Assembly (NCBI RefSeq): GCF_002149925.1
Contig: NZ_MSLT01000012.1
Location: forward strand, 682,001-746,000
Length of the DNA stretch: 64,000 bases
Source of the DNA: Thioflexithrix psekupsensis
GTDB taxonomy: Bacteria > Pseudomonadota > Gammaproteobacteria > Beggiatoales > Beggiatoaceae
Reading direction: 5' to 3'
Part shown: positions 1 to 8,270 of the stretch, one piece after another
Position numbering within the stretch: the stretch's first letter is position 1
Layout: each line of letters starts with the position of its first letter
Translations under genes and position numbers: made by a program
The notes under the pieces: model-generated
What the model was told of the DNA's origin: nothing
The model's database searches: none
What the model saw: the letters and a program-made list of their open reading frames with translations, nothing else

Positions 1-18
1 GGTGTTATCCCTTGTTTA

Positions 19-1260
19 TTACCGCCTCTGCATAATCACAATATATTCATTATTCATGGTGCTGGCGGTTTTTCCTATGATATTGCTTGGGCTGTTTTTG
101 CTGGGCATTCTTTTGTTGGGTATATTTCTGATGAAAGTATTTTTATGTTCAAATCCATGTGCTTGAAACAATGATTTTGTTATTTCATCGGTTTCCAATA
201 TCACCTCTTTGACTCTCCTATTTCCCACAACATAACACGCATAGCCGCCTTTTTTTATCACTTTTGCAACATGCGCAATCGATTGGCTATAATCAACATA
301 AAAACTATAAACCTCTTTGGCTCTTTTCTCGTCTAATTCGGCTATTTTTTCAATCGCCTCATCTATGATTTTAACCCCTAGCTTAGTCACATTTCTGGCC
401 TTTCCGCCCATCAGTTGGTTATCGATTTGACTGGCGTTTTCAATGCCAAGCCATTGATTTGATAAGCGAGAAAATTGGCCGTATGCCACTGTTGTTTTAC
501 TGTCGCCATAAGGCGGAGAGGTGACGACAATATCAATAGAATTATCGTCTATTTTTTCAATATTTTCAGAAGAATTAAACGCATAAATAACAGCTTCAAC
601 ATCCTTTCTTTTCTCGATATAGTCTTTTAATCCTTTTCTATTGCGCGCTAATTTAGAATTAATCATTCCAAATACATCAGGATTAAATTTATCCCGTTGT
701 TTTTCTGGCATTCGATAAAGTTTAAATTCACTATTTCTTGTCAAGCTGCTTTCTCTAATCGTTTCACTGAATGCCACCCAGAAAAATTGCTTAATCTTTT
801 CATCTTTAATATTATCTATAAAAGTTTTAATTATTGCTAATTTTTCTTTAGTTTCATTTTTAAACCAAAAATCAATATTTTTAAAATCAGGAACAACAAC
901 ATTAATCGTATTGATGCCAAAATTCAGCGAAAATAAAAACGCATTAAATTCTTTTAAATATAAATCTAAAATTGGCAATTCTATTACCGTCGTTTTAGCT
1001 TCAGCAATTAATCTTGCCATTGGATTTAAATCCGTCCCAAAAGCGTTAATTCCTTTTAAAGTGGCCTCGACCAGAGATGTTCCCGTGCCGCAATAGGGAT
1101 CAAATAACCTTATTGCATTTTTACCATAAAGATTAATTAATCTATTTGCAATTTGAGGAATCATCATTGCGGGATAATTATGATAACAATGGGTATATTC
1201 TTTAACATTAGCAGTTCTAAAATCCCAAGAAGTATCTAAATATTTGTTTTCAGTTTTCAT
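19..1260 (-). CDS. Site-specific DNA methyltransferase (N4-cytosine/N6-adenine type)
   Basis: A 413-residue amino-MTase. The SAM-binding motif I (FDPYCGTGTSLVEA) is near residues 53-66 and the catalytic motif IV (TSPPYGDSK) near 249-257, so motif I precedes motif IV as in alpha or gamma class enzymes. The TSPPY form is typical of N4-cytosine enzymes, but N6-adenine cannot be excluded. The roughly 180 residues between the motifs would hold target recognition. It is AT-rich compared with the housekeeping genes to its right. No restriction endonuclease is visible beside it inside the window, so it is either a solitary MTase or its partner lies left of base 1. A weak AAGAT-like ribosome site precedes the ATG. 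The class is sure; the target base and role are not. Confidence 0.88.
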   Translation of the reverse strand: MKTENKYLDTSWDFRTANVKEYTHCYHNYPAMMIPQIANRLINLYGKNAIRLFDPYCGTGTSLVEATLKGINAFGTDLNPMARLIAEAKTTVIELPILDLYLKEFNAFLFSLNFGINTINVVVPDFKNIDFWFKNETKEKLAIIKTFIDNIKDEKIKQFFWVAFSETIRESSLTRNSEFKLYRMPEKQRDKFNPDVFGMINSKLARNRKGLKDYIEKRKDVEAVIYAFNSSENIEKIDDNSIDIVVTSPPYGDSKTTVAYGQFSRLSNQWLGIENASQIDNQLMGGKARNVTKLGVKIIDEAIEKIAELDEKRAKEVYSFYVDYSQSIAHVAKVIKKGGYACYVVGNRRVKEVILETDEITKSLFQAHGFEHKNTFIRNIPNKRMPSKNSPSNIIGKTASTMNNEYIVIMQRR

Positions 1261-1502
1261 GATTTATATATCTTCTATTTTTTGAAACAATAAGTGTAAT
1301 TTATCTTCAAATATTCTAAAACCTGTTCCATGATTTCTTGCCCTAGTTTTTTTGTCATATCGCCTCATCAATGACTCCACCTGAGCTGCGTTGTGGCTTA
1401 TAATCGGTATAGCGAGATTGACTCGGTAAATGAGGTACTTCTTCTTTACTGTTTCGCATTGCCTCGGGCGAAATGTTGGGCGCGGATCAGCCCATCATTT
1501 TA
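1261..1502 (-). other. Gene-poor stretch with two tiny overlapping frames
   Basis: On the minus strand a 34-codon frame (ATG at 1459, TGA at 1357-1355, [13 protein letters not shown]...) overlaps by ATGA a 27-codon frame (ATG at 1358, stop at 1275, MTKKLGQEIMEQVL...). This lies just upstream of the methyltransferase. A third, ATG-less minus frame stays open from about 1493 to 1263 and ends KIEDI a few bases before the methyltransferase start. I recognise no family in any of them. The coupled ATGA overlap is what a small operon would show, but decayed leader sequence is equally possible. Confidence 0.3.
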
Positions 1503-1638
1503 CACCTGTTAGAAATGCCTGTGGACGCGAAATACTTATTGCGAAAATATGGCAAAACTGAAGGCTTGCGCACACTCGACGCAATGTATTATATTTTGTG
1601 ACACAGAACGAGGGATTTGCAGTATTGCAAATACAAAA
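1503..1638 (+). pseudogene. Degenerate C-terminal end of a PIN-domain (VapC-like) gene
   Basis: In one forward frame the text [17 protein letters not shown] appears, which resembles the conserved 'kxxGLRTLDAlqLA' end of PIN-domain toxins. That frame stops at 1599-1601. In the next frame the sequence continues [18 protein letters not shown], resembling the last PIN strand (FVCaDxRLcsIAxxeGL). A short deletion plus frameshift between them explains both. The second piece is in the same frame as hrpA and makes hrpA look 30 codons longer than it should be. The upstream part of the PIN gene is missing. The family call is from pattern memory only. Confidence 0.5.
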
Positions 1639-4600
1639 ATGACAACTATCACTGCACAACACTTACAATCTCTATTTTCTTCTATTTCCGAAGTCATGAG
1701 CCGTGATCATTATCGATTGCAACGGCAGTTACGCGATTGGCAACAATATCTTAAACATAAAAAACCCATTCCAGCCGATCAATATGAAAATTTCTTACAA
1801 GCCATTGCGCGTTCCACGCAAGAAAAACAACAACGGATTCTCAATTGTCCGGTGCCAGCATTTCCTGAAGAATTACCCATTTCTATGCACAGAGAGCAAA
1901 TTGGCGAATTAATTAAACAGCATCAAGTGGTCGTTATTGCAGGGGAAACGGGATCGGGAAAAACCACCCAATTGCCAAAGATTTGTTTAAGTATTGGTCG
2001 GGGAATGCGCGGCTTTATTGGCTGCACCCAACCGCGACGAATTGCAGCGCGAAGTATCGCCCAAAGAATCGCCGAAGAACTCAATCATCCTTTGGGACAT
2101 GCCGTCGGTTATAAAGTGCGTTTCACGGATCGAACAAGTCCGCAAAGTTATATTAAATTAATGACCGATGGAATTTTGTTGGCCGAAACGCAAAATGATC
2201 GGTTTTTAGAACAATATGATACGTTAATTATCGACGAAGCCCATGAGCGTAATTTAAATATTGATTTTTTATTAGGTTATTTAAAACAAATTTTGTCTAA
2301 ACGCCCTGATTTAAAATTAATTATCACCTCTGCCACCATTGATACGCAGCGTTTTTCTACGCATTTTAATCATGCGCCTATTCTTGAAATCTCTGGCCGA
2401 ACTTATCCTGTTGAATTGCGTTATCGTCCGTTAATGAATGAGGATGAAGAACAGCAAGATCGAGATTTACAACAAGCCATTATTGATGCAGTTGAAGAAA
2501 TTAATCAACATGATCGTCAAGCCAATATTTTAATCTTTTTGCCCGGCGAACGAGAAATTAGAGAAACCACCGACGCATTAAGCAAACATAAATGGCTTAA
2601 TACTGAATTATTGCCGCTTTATTCGCGTTTATCAGTAAATGAACAAAATCGCGTTTTTTCTCCCAGTCAAAAACGCCGCATTGTGCTGGCGACAAATGTC
2701 GCAGAAACCTCGTTGACGGTGCCGGGCATTAAAGCGGTGATTGACCCTGGTTTAGCCCGCATTAGCCGTTATAGCGTGCGTAATAAGGTGCAGCGTTTGC
2801 CCATTGAAAAAATCTCCCGTTCCAGTGCGGATCAGCGTAAAGGACGCTGTGGGCGGATTGCGCCGGGCTTATGTATCCGTCTTTATTCGGAATTGGATTA
2901 TCAACAACGCCCTGAATTCACTGAACCTGAATTATTACGCACTTCATTAGCCTCCGTTATTTTACAAATGTTATCGCTGCATTTAGGCGATATTTATCAT
3001 TTTCCATTTGTGGAAATGCCCACGCCGAAAATGATTAATGATGGCTTTACTTTATTAATTGAATTAGGCGCGGTCAATGCGAAAAGACAATTAACCGAAT
3101 TAGGCAAACAATTAGCCCGTTTGCCGATTGATCCGCGTATTGGGCGCATGATTTTAGCGGCAAAAGAGGAACATTGTTTAACCGAAATGTTGATTATTGC
3201 CAGTGCATTAAGCATTCAAGACCCGCGTGAGCGTCCTTTGGATGCTGCCGCGGCGGCTGATGCCGCGCAATTGGCTTTTATGGATGAGCGATCTGATTTT
3301 TTAAGTTTTCTTAAATTATGGACAGCCTATGAACAGCAATCGCAACATTTATCGAATAATAAATTGCGCCAATGGTGTCACGATCATTTTATTTCTTATT
3401 TGCGAATGCGAGAATGGCATGATATTCATCAACAATTAAAAACATTGGTGCGCGAATTAGGTTGGATATTAAATCAAATTGAAGCCGATTATATCGCCTT
3501 GCATCGTTGTTTATTGTCGGGGTTATTGGGCAATGTGGCCACTAAATCAATGGAAGATTATTATCAAGGCACACGGGGTTTAAAGATTTATGTTTTCCCC
3601 GGTTCCAGTTTATTTAAAAAACAACCGAAATGGTTATTGGCTTCGGAATTAGTAGAAACGTCAAAATTATATGCGCGTTGTGTGGCGAAAATTGAGCCAG
3701 AATGGGTGGAACAAGTCGCCGGAGATTTATGTCAACGACATTATTTTGAACCGCATTGGCAAAAACGCACCGGACAAGTCGGCGCATTTGAACGCGTCAC
3801 TTTATACGGCTTAACGTTGGTGGCAAAAAGACGCATTAATTATGGCCCTAAAGACCCCGTATTGGCACGAGAAATTTTTCTTCGTGAAGGATTAGTCGCG
3901 GGAGAGGTTTTAACCAATGCCGCTTTTTTTCGTCACAATCAACAATTAATTCAAGAGATACAAGAATTAGAACATAAAGTGCGGCGACAAGATATTTTAG
4001 TCGATGAACAACAATTATTTGCTTTTTATGATGCGCGAATTCCAGAGGGAATTTATAATATTCATGATTTTGAACAATGGCGTAAATTAGCAGAAAAAAA
4101 TAACCCAAAATTATTATTTTTAACGCATGATGATGTGGTTTCTCATTCTAACCATCAAATTGCACGGCAACAATTCCCTGATCATTTGCAATTACACGGC
4201 GTATCTTTACCTTTATCTTATCATTTTGAACCAGGACATGATCGAGATGGTGTCACCGTCACCATTCCCACCAGCTTATTAAATCAATTAACGCCTACGC
4301 CATTTGAATGGTTAGTGCCGGGGTTATTAGAAGAAAAAATTACGGCATTAATTCGCAGTTTACCCAAAGCATTAAGACGGCATTTTGTACCCGTGCCTGA
4401 TGTGGCTAAAGCGGCGACTTTGGCCTTAATGGAAAAAATGGGCAATCCCCATACGCCAACGGGATCATTATTGACGGAATTAACGCTTTTTTTACAACGC
4501 CATTTAGGTGAACCTTTACCTGAAAAACCATTTCATTTAGACAGTTTACCTGTGCATTTAAATATGAGTTTCTTATTGGTCGATACCGAAGATCGGGCAT

Positions 4601-5550
4601 TGACATTAAGCCGAGATTTATTGCAATTAAAAGCCAAATGGGGCGATCAAGCCAGTGCCGAATGTCAAAAAGTGATTGCTGCTCATAGCGGCATCGAACG
4701 CACGCATTTAACCCGCTGGGATTTTGGCGAATTGCCGTCGCAAGTGTCTTTAATGTTAAATGGGATCGATATTCCAGGATTTCCCACTTTATTAGACCAA
4801 AAAACCCATGTTGATTTAAAAGTAGTGGACAGTCCACAACAGGCTGAACATTTATTTTATGCGGGATTGCGACGGTTATTTTTATTAAATTTACCGTTAA
4901 AGTCTTTATTAAAACAACTGCCAATTGATCACCGTTTATGCTTGCAATATAGCAAAATTGGACGCTGTGAAGATTTAAAACAAGAGCTATTAGAAAAGTT
5001 GGTAGAAACACTTTTTTTAACCGCGCCTTTACCGCGCAATGCGCAGGCTTTTTTACAACGGCTGCAAACAGGACAACCGCGTTTATTACCGTTGGCTGCG
5101 GAAACGGCACAGCAACTCATTAAAATTTTTGATATTTATCATGAACTCACGCAAAATTTAAATAAAAGCAATTCCGCGCCGCCGCATCCTGCTTTAGCCG
5201 AAATTCGCAGCCATTTGGACACCTTAATTTATCCACACTTTATTCAAAATACGCCTTTATCCCAAATTAATCATTTAGCCCGCTATTTAAAAGCCATTCT
5301 AATTCGTTTAGAACGCTTAACCCATTCTCCTCATAATGATGCCAAACGCGCCACACAAATGGAACGTTATTGGTCAGCGTTTCGCTCCACTCGTGAACAG
5401 CTAAAAGCCACGCCTGATCAAATTGAACAATTTCGCTGGTTATTAGAAGAATTGCGCGTGTCTTTATTCGCGCAAGAATTAAAAACAGCCGTGCCTGTTT
5501 CTATTGAGCGCGTGGATAAACTTTGGACGGAATTAAAACAAATTCGTTAA
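1639..5550 (+). CDS. hrpA: ATP-dependent RNA helicase HrpA (DEAH box)
   Basis: A 1303-residue DEAH/RHA helicase, matching the roughly 1300 residues of E. coli HrpA. Motifs in order are GETGSGKTTQ (motif I, near 102-111), TQPRRIAA (Ia), DEAH near 199-202 (II), TSATID (III), SLTVPGI (V) and QRKGRCGR (VI). These are followed by the winged-helix/ratchet region, the OB fold and the long DUF3418 C-terminal region typical of HrpA. In E. coli the protein rescues stalled or collided ribosomes by acting on mRNA (established knowledge). The frame opens at 1549, but residues 1-30 look like the tail of a decayed PIN gene; the ATG at 1639 (MTTITAQHL) aligns with the usual HrpA N-terminus. ATG 1696 is a shorter alternative. 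Confidence 0.96.
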   Translation: MTTITAQHLQSLFSSISEVMSRDHYRLQRQLRDWQQYLKHKKPIPADQYENFLQAIARSTQEKQQRILNCPVPAFPEELPISMHREQIGELIKQHQVVVIAGETGSGKTTQLPKICLSIGRGMRGFIGCTQPRRIAARSIAQRIAEELNHPLGHAVGYKVRFTDRTSPQSYIKLMTDGILLAETQNDRFLEQYDTLIIDEAHERNLNIDFLLGYLKQILSKRPDLKLIITSATIDTQRFSTHFNHAPILEISGRTYPVELRYRPLMNEDEEQQDRDLQQAIIDAVEEINQHDRQANILIFLPGEREIRETTDALSKHKWLNTELLPLYSRLSVNEQNRVFSPSQKRRIVLATNVAETSLTVPGIKAVIDPGLARISRYSVRNKVQRLPIEKISRSSADQRKGRCGRIAPGLCIRLYSELDYQQRPEFTEPELLRTSLASVILQMLSLHLGDIYHFPFVEMPTPKMINDGFTLLIELGAVNAKRQLTELGKQLARLPIDPRIGRMILAAKEEHCLTEMLIIASALSIQDPRERPLDAAAAADAAQLAFMDERSDFLSFLKLWTAYEQQSQHLSNNKLRQWCHDHFISYLRMREWHDIHQQLKTLVRELGWILNQIEADYIALHRCLLSGLLGNVATKSMEDYYQGTRGLKIYVFPGSSLFKKQPKWLLASELVETSKLYARCVAKIEPEWVEQVAGDLCQRHYFEPHWQKRTGQVGAFERVTLYGLTLVAKRRINYGPKDPVLAREIFLREGLVAGEVLTNAAFFRHNQQLIQEIQELEHKVRRQDILVDEQQLFAFYDARIPEGIYNIHDFEQWRKLAEKNNPKLLFLTHDDVVSHSNHQIARQQFPDHLQLHGVSLPLSYHFEPGHDRDGVTVTIPTSLLNQLTPTPFEWLVPGLLEEKITALIRSLPKALRRHFVPVPDVAKAATLALMEKMGNPHTPTGSLLTELTLFLQRHLGEPLPEKPFHLDSLPVHLNMSFLLVDTEDRALTLSRDLLQLKAKWGDQASAECQKVIAAHSGIERTHLTRWDFGELPSQVSLMLNGIDIPGFPTLLDQKTHVDLKVVDSPQQAEHLFYAGLRRLFLLNLPLKSLLKQLPIDHRLCLQYSKIGRCEDLKQELLEKLVETLFLTAPLPRNAQAFLQRLQTGQPRLLPLAAETAQQLIKIFDIYHELTQNLNKSNSAPPHPALAEIRSHLDTLIYPHFIQNTPLSQINHLARYLKAILIRLERLTHSPHNDAKRATQMERYWSAFRSTREQLKATPDQIEQFRWLLEELRVSLFAQELKTAVPVSIERVDKLWTELKQIR

Positions 5551-5575
5551 ATTTTTTACATCCCCTGATTTCACG

Positions 5576-5605
5576 TTGACAATAACCAAAGGTGTGTACT
5601 ATTTT
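5576..5605 (+). promoter_or_regulatory. Candidate sigma-70 promoter for the histidine kinase
   Basis: A perfect TTGACA -35 box at 5576-5581 is followed after 18 bp by TATTTT (5600-5605, 4 of 6 to TATAAT). It lies in the 205-bp gap between hrpA and the kinase, giving a leader of about 150 nt. A weak GCCAA/TTGGC hairpin with T-rich tail (5613-5640) lies just downstream. Confidence 0.4.
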
Positions 5606-5761
5606 TAATAAGGCCAACACCGATTGATTTGGCTTTGTTTCAAAATAAAATAAAGTGCGCTACTGACATCATTTTGTCATTATTTTTTGTTAAACTCTCA
5701 ACACCCTTAATCTGGGCTTTTAAATTTAAAACGTATTTGATGTAAAGCTGCGAGTGTGATC

Positions 5762-7126
5762 ATGATGTCCTCAGAAGCAGAACTATTGGCTAAAGAATTA
5801 GCTAATTTAGAAAATCGCATTGTTGAAACAATGTCTAATCTTATTTTGGAGCGGACTTTTATTCCGCCTGAGTCCTCACTGGAAGATGTGGGTAAATTGT
5901 TTATTGCGCATCCTGATTTGCATTCTTTGCCCGTCGTGCAGCAACAAATTCCAATTGGTATCGTGCATCGTTATCAATTAATGGATGTTTATTTAAGCAG
6001 TTATGGGCGTGAATTGCACGGGCGTAAACAGATTGTGCGTTTTATGGATGCCAATCCGTTAATTATTGAAAGCCATTTACCTATTGAAATCGCCAGCCAA
6101 TACATTACCAATAATATGCAACATCCCATTGCACAGGATTTTATTATTGCCGAAAGTGGGCTTTATCGCGGTATGGGAACGGTGATGGATTTGTTGCGTA
6201 GAATTACGGAGATTAAAACGCAAAAATATAATCAAGCCCTCGCCTTAAAAGTGCAGCAATTAGAACAGCGCACGGCTGAATTAATGATTACCACCATGCG
6301 CGCCGAAGCCGCCACAGAACAAGCTTTAGCCGCCAATCACGCTAAAAGCCGTTTTCTGGCGAATATGAGCCATGAATTGCGTACCCCTATTAATGCCATT
6401 CTGGGTTATAGTGAACTGCTATTAGAAGAGGCAGAAGAACAGGGAGAAACGGAATTCGCAGGAGATTTATCGCATATTTTGCAAGCGGGTAAGCATTTGC
6501 TCAGTTTAATTAGCGATATTTTGGATATTTCCAAAATTGAAGCGGGTAAAGTGGAATTGCATTTAGAGTCATTTCATTTTCAAGAATTGTTGCAAGAAGT
6601 GGCTAGTACTATTCATCCCATGTTGCGCTCGAATAATAATGTGTTGGCAATTAAATGTGATTATTTCGACCATTTACATGCCGATCCCATGAAAGTGCGC
6701 CAATGCTTATTAAACTTGTTAAGTAACGCCAATAAATTCTCTAAAAACAGTGAAATTTTATTATTTGCTGCACCTGAGAAAGAAGGCAAACAAGACTGGA
6801 TTGTTTTTGGTGTACGCGATCAAGGCATTGGGATAGATGCAGAGAAAATTCCGCATTTATTTGAAGCCTTTACTCAAGCCGATAATTCGGCCACACGTCG
6901 TCATGATGGGGCAGGTTTAGGTTTAGCCATTACGCGCCATTTTTGTGAATTAATGGGTGGCTCTATTCAGGTAGAAAGTGAATTAGGCAAAGGCAGCACT
7001 TTTATTATTCGTTTGCCAGTTCATGTCTCTATTGAGAAAGATAAAAAGAAAAAGAAGAAAAAACTAGAATCTCTCCCCTCAGAAAATGAACTTCATGCGG
7101 AAAAATTGGCTGATACTTTAAATTAA
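5762..7126 (+). CDS. CBS-like domain sensor histidine kinase
   Basis: A cytoplasmic histidine kinase of about 454 residues with no membrane segments. The N-terminal ~160 residues resemble a CBS-pair regulator (SLEDVGKLFIAHPDLHSLPVV, then GIVHRYQLMDVYL). A coiled coil around 160-195 leads to the HisKA H-box NMSHELRTP (phospho-His about residue 204), the N-box NLLSNANKF, G1 DQGIGID, the F-box LFEAFTQAD and G2 GAGLGLAI of the HATPase. The C-terminal tail is highly charged with a run of lysines. No receiver domain or partner regulator is adjacent, so it is an orphan kinase. GTG at 5756 and ATGs at 5762 and 5765 are all possible starts; a weak GAG at 5752 favours 5762. Confidence 0.88.
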   Translation: MMSSEAELLAKELANLENRIVETMSNLILERTFIPPESSLEDVGKLFIAHPDLHSLPVVQQQIPIGIVHRYQLMDVYLSSYGRELHGRKQIVRFMDANPLIIESHLPIEIASQYITNNMQHPIAQDFIIAESGLYRGMGTVMDLLRRITEIKTQKYNQALALKVQQLEQRTAELMITTMRAEAATEQALAANHAKSRFLANMSHELRTPINAILGYSELLLEEAEEQGETEFAGDLSHILQAGKHLLSLISDILDISKIEAGKVELHLESFHFQELLQEVASTIHPMLRSNNNVLAIKCDYFDHLHADPMKVRQCLLNLLSNANKFSKNSEILLFAAPEKEGKQDWIVFGVRDQGIGIDAEKIPHLFEAFTQADNSATRRHDGAGLGLAITRHFCELMGGSIQVESELGKGSTFIIRLPVHVSIEKDKKKKKKKLESLPSENELHAEKLADTLN

Positions 7127-7165
7127 GCCATTAATACACCATGATGTAGTCACTCTTAACTTAAT

Positions 7166-7206
7166 CCCTCTCAAACGATTCAAGAATTACATGTAGAGAG
7201 GGTTTT
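7166..7206 (+). terminator. Rho-independent terminator after the kinase gene
   Basis: CCCTCTC (7166-7172) pairs with GAGAGGG (7196-7202) and is followed by TTTT. It sits 40 bp after the kinase stop and before the tRNA promoter, so it separates the two units. Confidence 0.65.
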
Positions 7207-7257
7207 AAGTGCAAATATTGAATACCAAAAATGGCATTGTTTTTTTACAGTTGCTCG

Positions 7258-7266
7258 TGCTAGAAT
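7258..7266 (+). promoter_or_regulatory. Extended -10 promoter for tRNA-Arg
   Basis: TGC directly followed by TAGAAT (5 of 6 to TATAAT) forms an extended -10 box, with a weak TTGTTT about 17 bp upstream. The expected start is some 10 bp before the mature tRNA 5' end, a normal spacing for a tRNA gene. Confidence 0.6.
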
Positions 7267-7282
7267 AGTCTGCTTTAGTCAC

Positions 7283-7359
<77 letters not shown>

Positions 7360-7433
7360 CTTTATCGTTGTAAAATTTTTATGAAAACTTTCGTTTTCCT
7401 AGATAGATTCACTTAGAGTTAAAGGAAAACAAA

Positions 7434-7685
7434 ATGAACAATAATAACGCGCAATTTATCTCACGTTTACGCTGGCATTGTCGGCGGGGAATGCGAGAAT
7501 TAGATTTGTTATTAACTCGTTATTTAAATGAACATTACCCCGAAGCCAGTGCAGAAGAACAACTGGCATTTCAAGAGTTATTAGAATTGCCTGATCCAGA
7601 ATTATTTTCTTACGTGATTGGCAAGGAAACCATTCCTAATCATTATTGGGTGCAAATTCTCAATAAAGCCCGCCTTCCATCTTAA
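7434..7685 (+). CDS. sdhE: FAD assembly factor SdhE
   Basis: An 83-residue protein of the SdhE/YgfY (DUF339) family, which helps insert covalent FAD into succinate dehydrogenase SdhA. The signature RGMRELD (the RGxxE motif needed for flavinylation) is at about residues 18-24, and the all-helical size matches the family. A good AAAGGA ribosome site lies 7 bp before the ATG. It is convergent with maf, and the two stop codons overlap by 4 bp. No sdh genes are in view. Confidence 0.95.
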   Translation: MNNNNAQFISRLRWHCRRGMRELDLLLTRYLNEHYPEASAEEQLAFQELLELPDPELFSYVIGKETIPNHYWVQILNKARLPS

Positions 7686-8254
7686 AGCCAAGAAAACCCA
7701 ATTTCCTGCAATAACTGGCTGGTTTCATACAAAGGCAATCCCATAACACCTGAGTAACTGCCTGATAAATGACAAATAAATGGCGCGGCCAAGCCTTGAA
7801 TGGCATACGCGCCTGCTTTGTCCAATGGCTCACCGGTGGCAATGTACGCTTGAATTTCCGCCAGCGTTAAAGGGCGAAACTCCACTTCACTGATGTTAAT
7901 CTGGTGATAACACTGGGCGTTATGTGCGACAGCTACAGCGGTCATGACGTGATGCCGTTGCCCTGACAATTGTTGTAACATGTCTTGGGCTTCTTGCGGG
8001 CTGTCGGGTTTGCCGAATAAGTATTGGCGATAAACCACCACCGTATCCGCCCCCAACACCCAAGCCGTCTTATCTTGACACTGGGCGTAACCCGCTTGGG
8101 CTTTTGCGCGTGCCAAACGTTGTACGTAATCATTGGCCGATTCGTGAGGAAAGCGACTTTCATCAAGATCAACACTGAACTGTTCAAACGGGACGCGAAT
8201 TTGTCGCAACAATTCAGCCCGTCGCGGAGATTGGGAGGCGAGGTATAGGCGCAT
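7682..8254 (-). CDS. maf: Maf-family nucleoside triphosphate pyrophosphatase
   Basis: A 190-residue Maf protein. The N-terminus LYLASQSPRRAELL carries the S-x-S-P-R-R substrate motif. GADTVV and GKP follow near residues 69-84, and DKAGAYAIQG is near 144-153. The DKAGAY form belongs to the YhdE-like subgroup, which hydrolyses dTTP and UTP (and modified pyrimidine nucleotides) to monophosphates as house-cleaning. It is the last gene of a long leftward run, 16 bp after the STAND/TPR gene. The family is certain; substrate by subgroup analogy. Confidence 0.94.
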   Translation of the reverse strand: MRLYLASQSPRRAELLRQIRVPFEQFSVDLDESRFPHESANDYVQRLARAKAQAGYAQCQDKTAWVLGADTVVVYRQYLFGKPDSPQEAQDMLQQLSGQRHHVMTAVAVAHNAQCYHQINISEVEFRPLTLAEIQAYIATGEPLDKAGAYAIQGLAAPFICHLSGSYSGVMGLPLYETSQLLQEIGFSWL

Positions 8255-8270
8255 CAGTCACTCTCTATTC

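Noticed and set aside
4406-5110. Long minus-strand frames opposite hrpA
   Set aside because: They are antisense shadows of the hrpA coding frame, with no start signal or recognisable domain.
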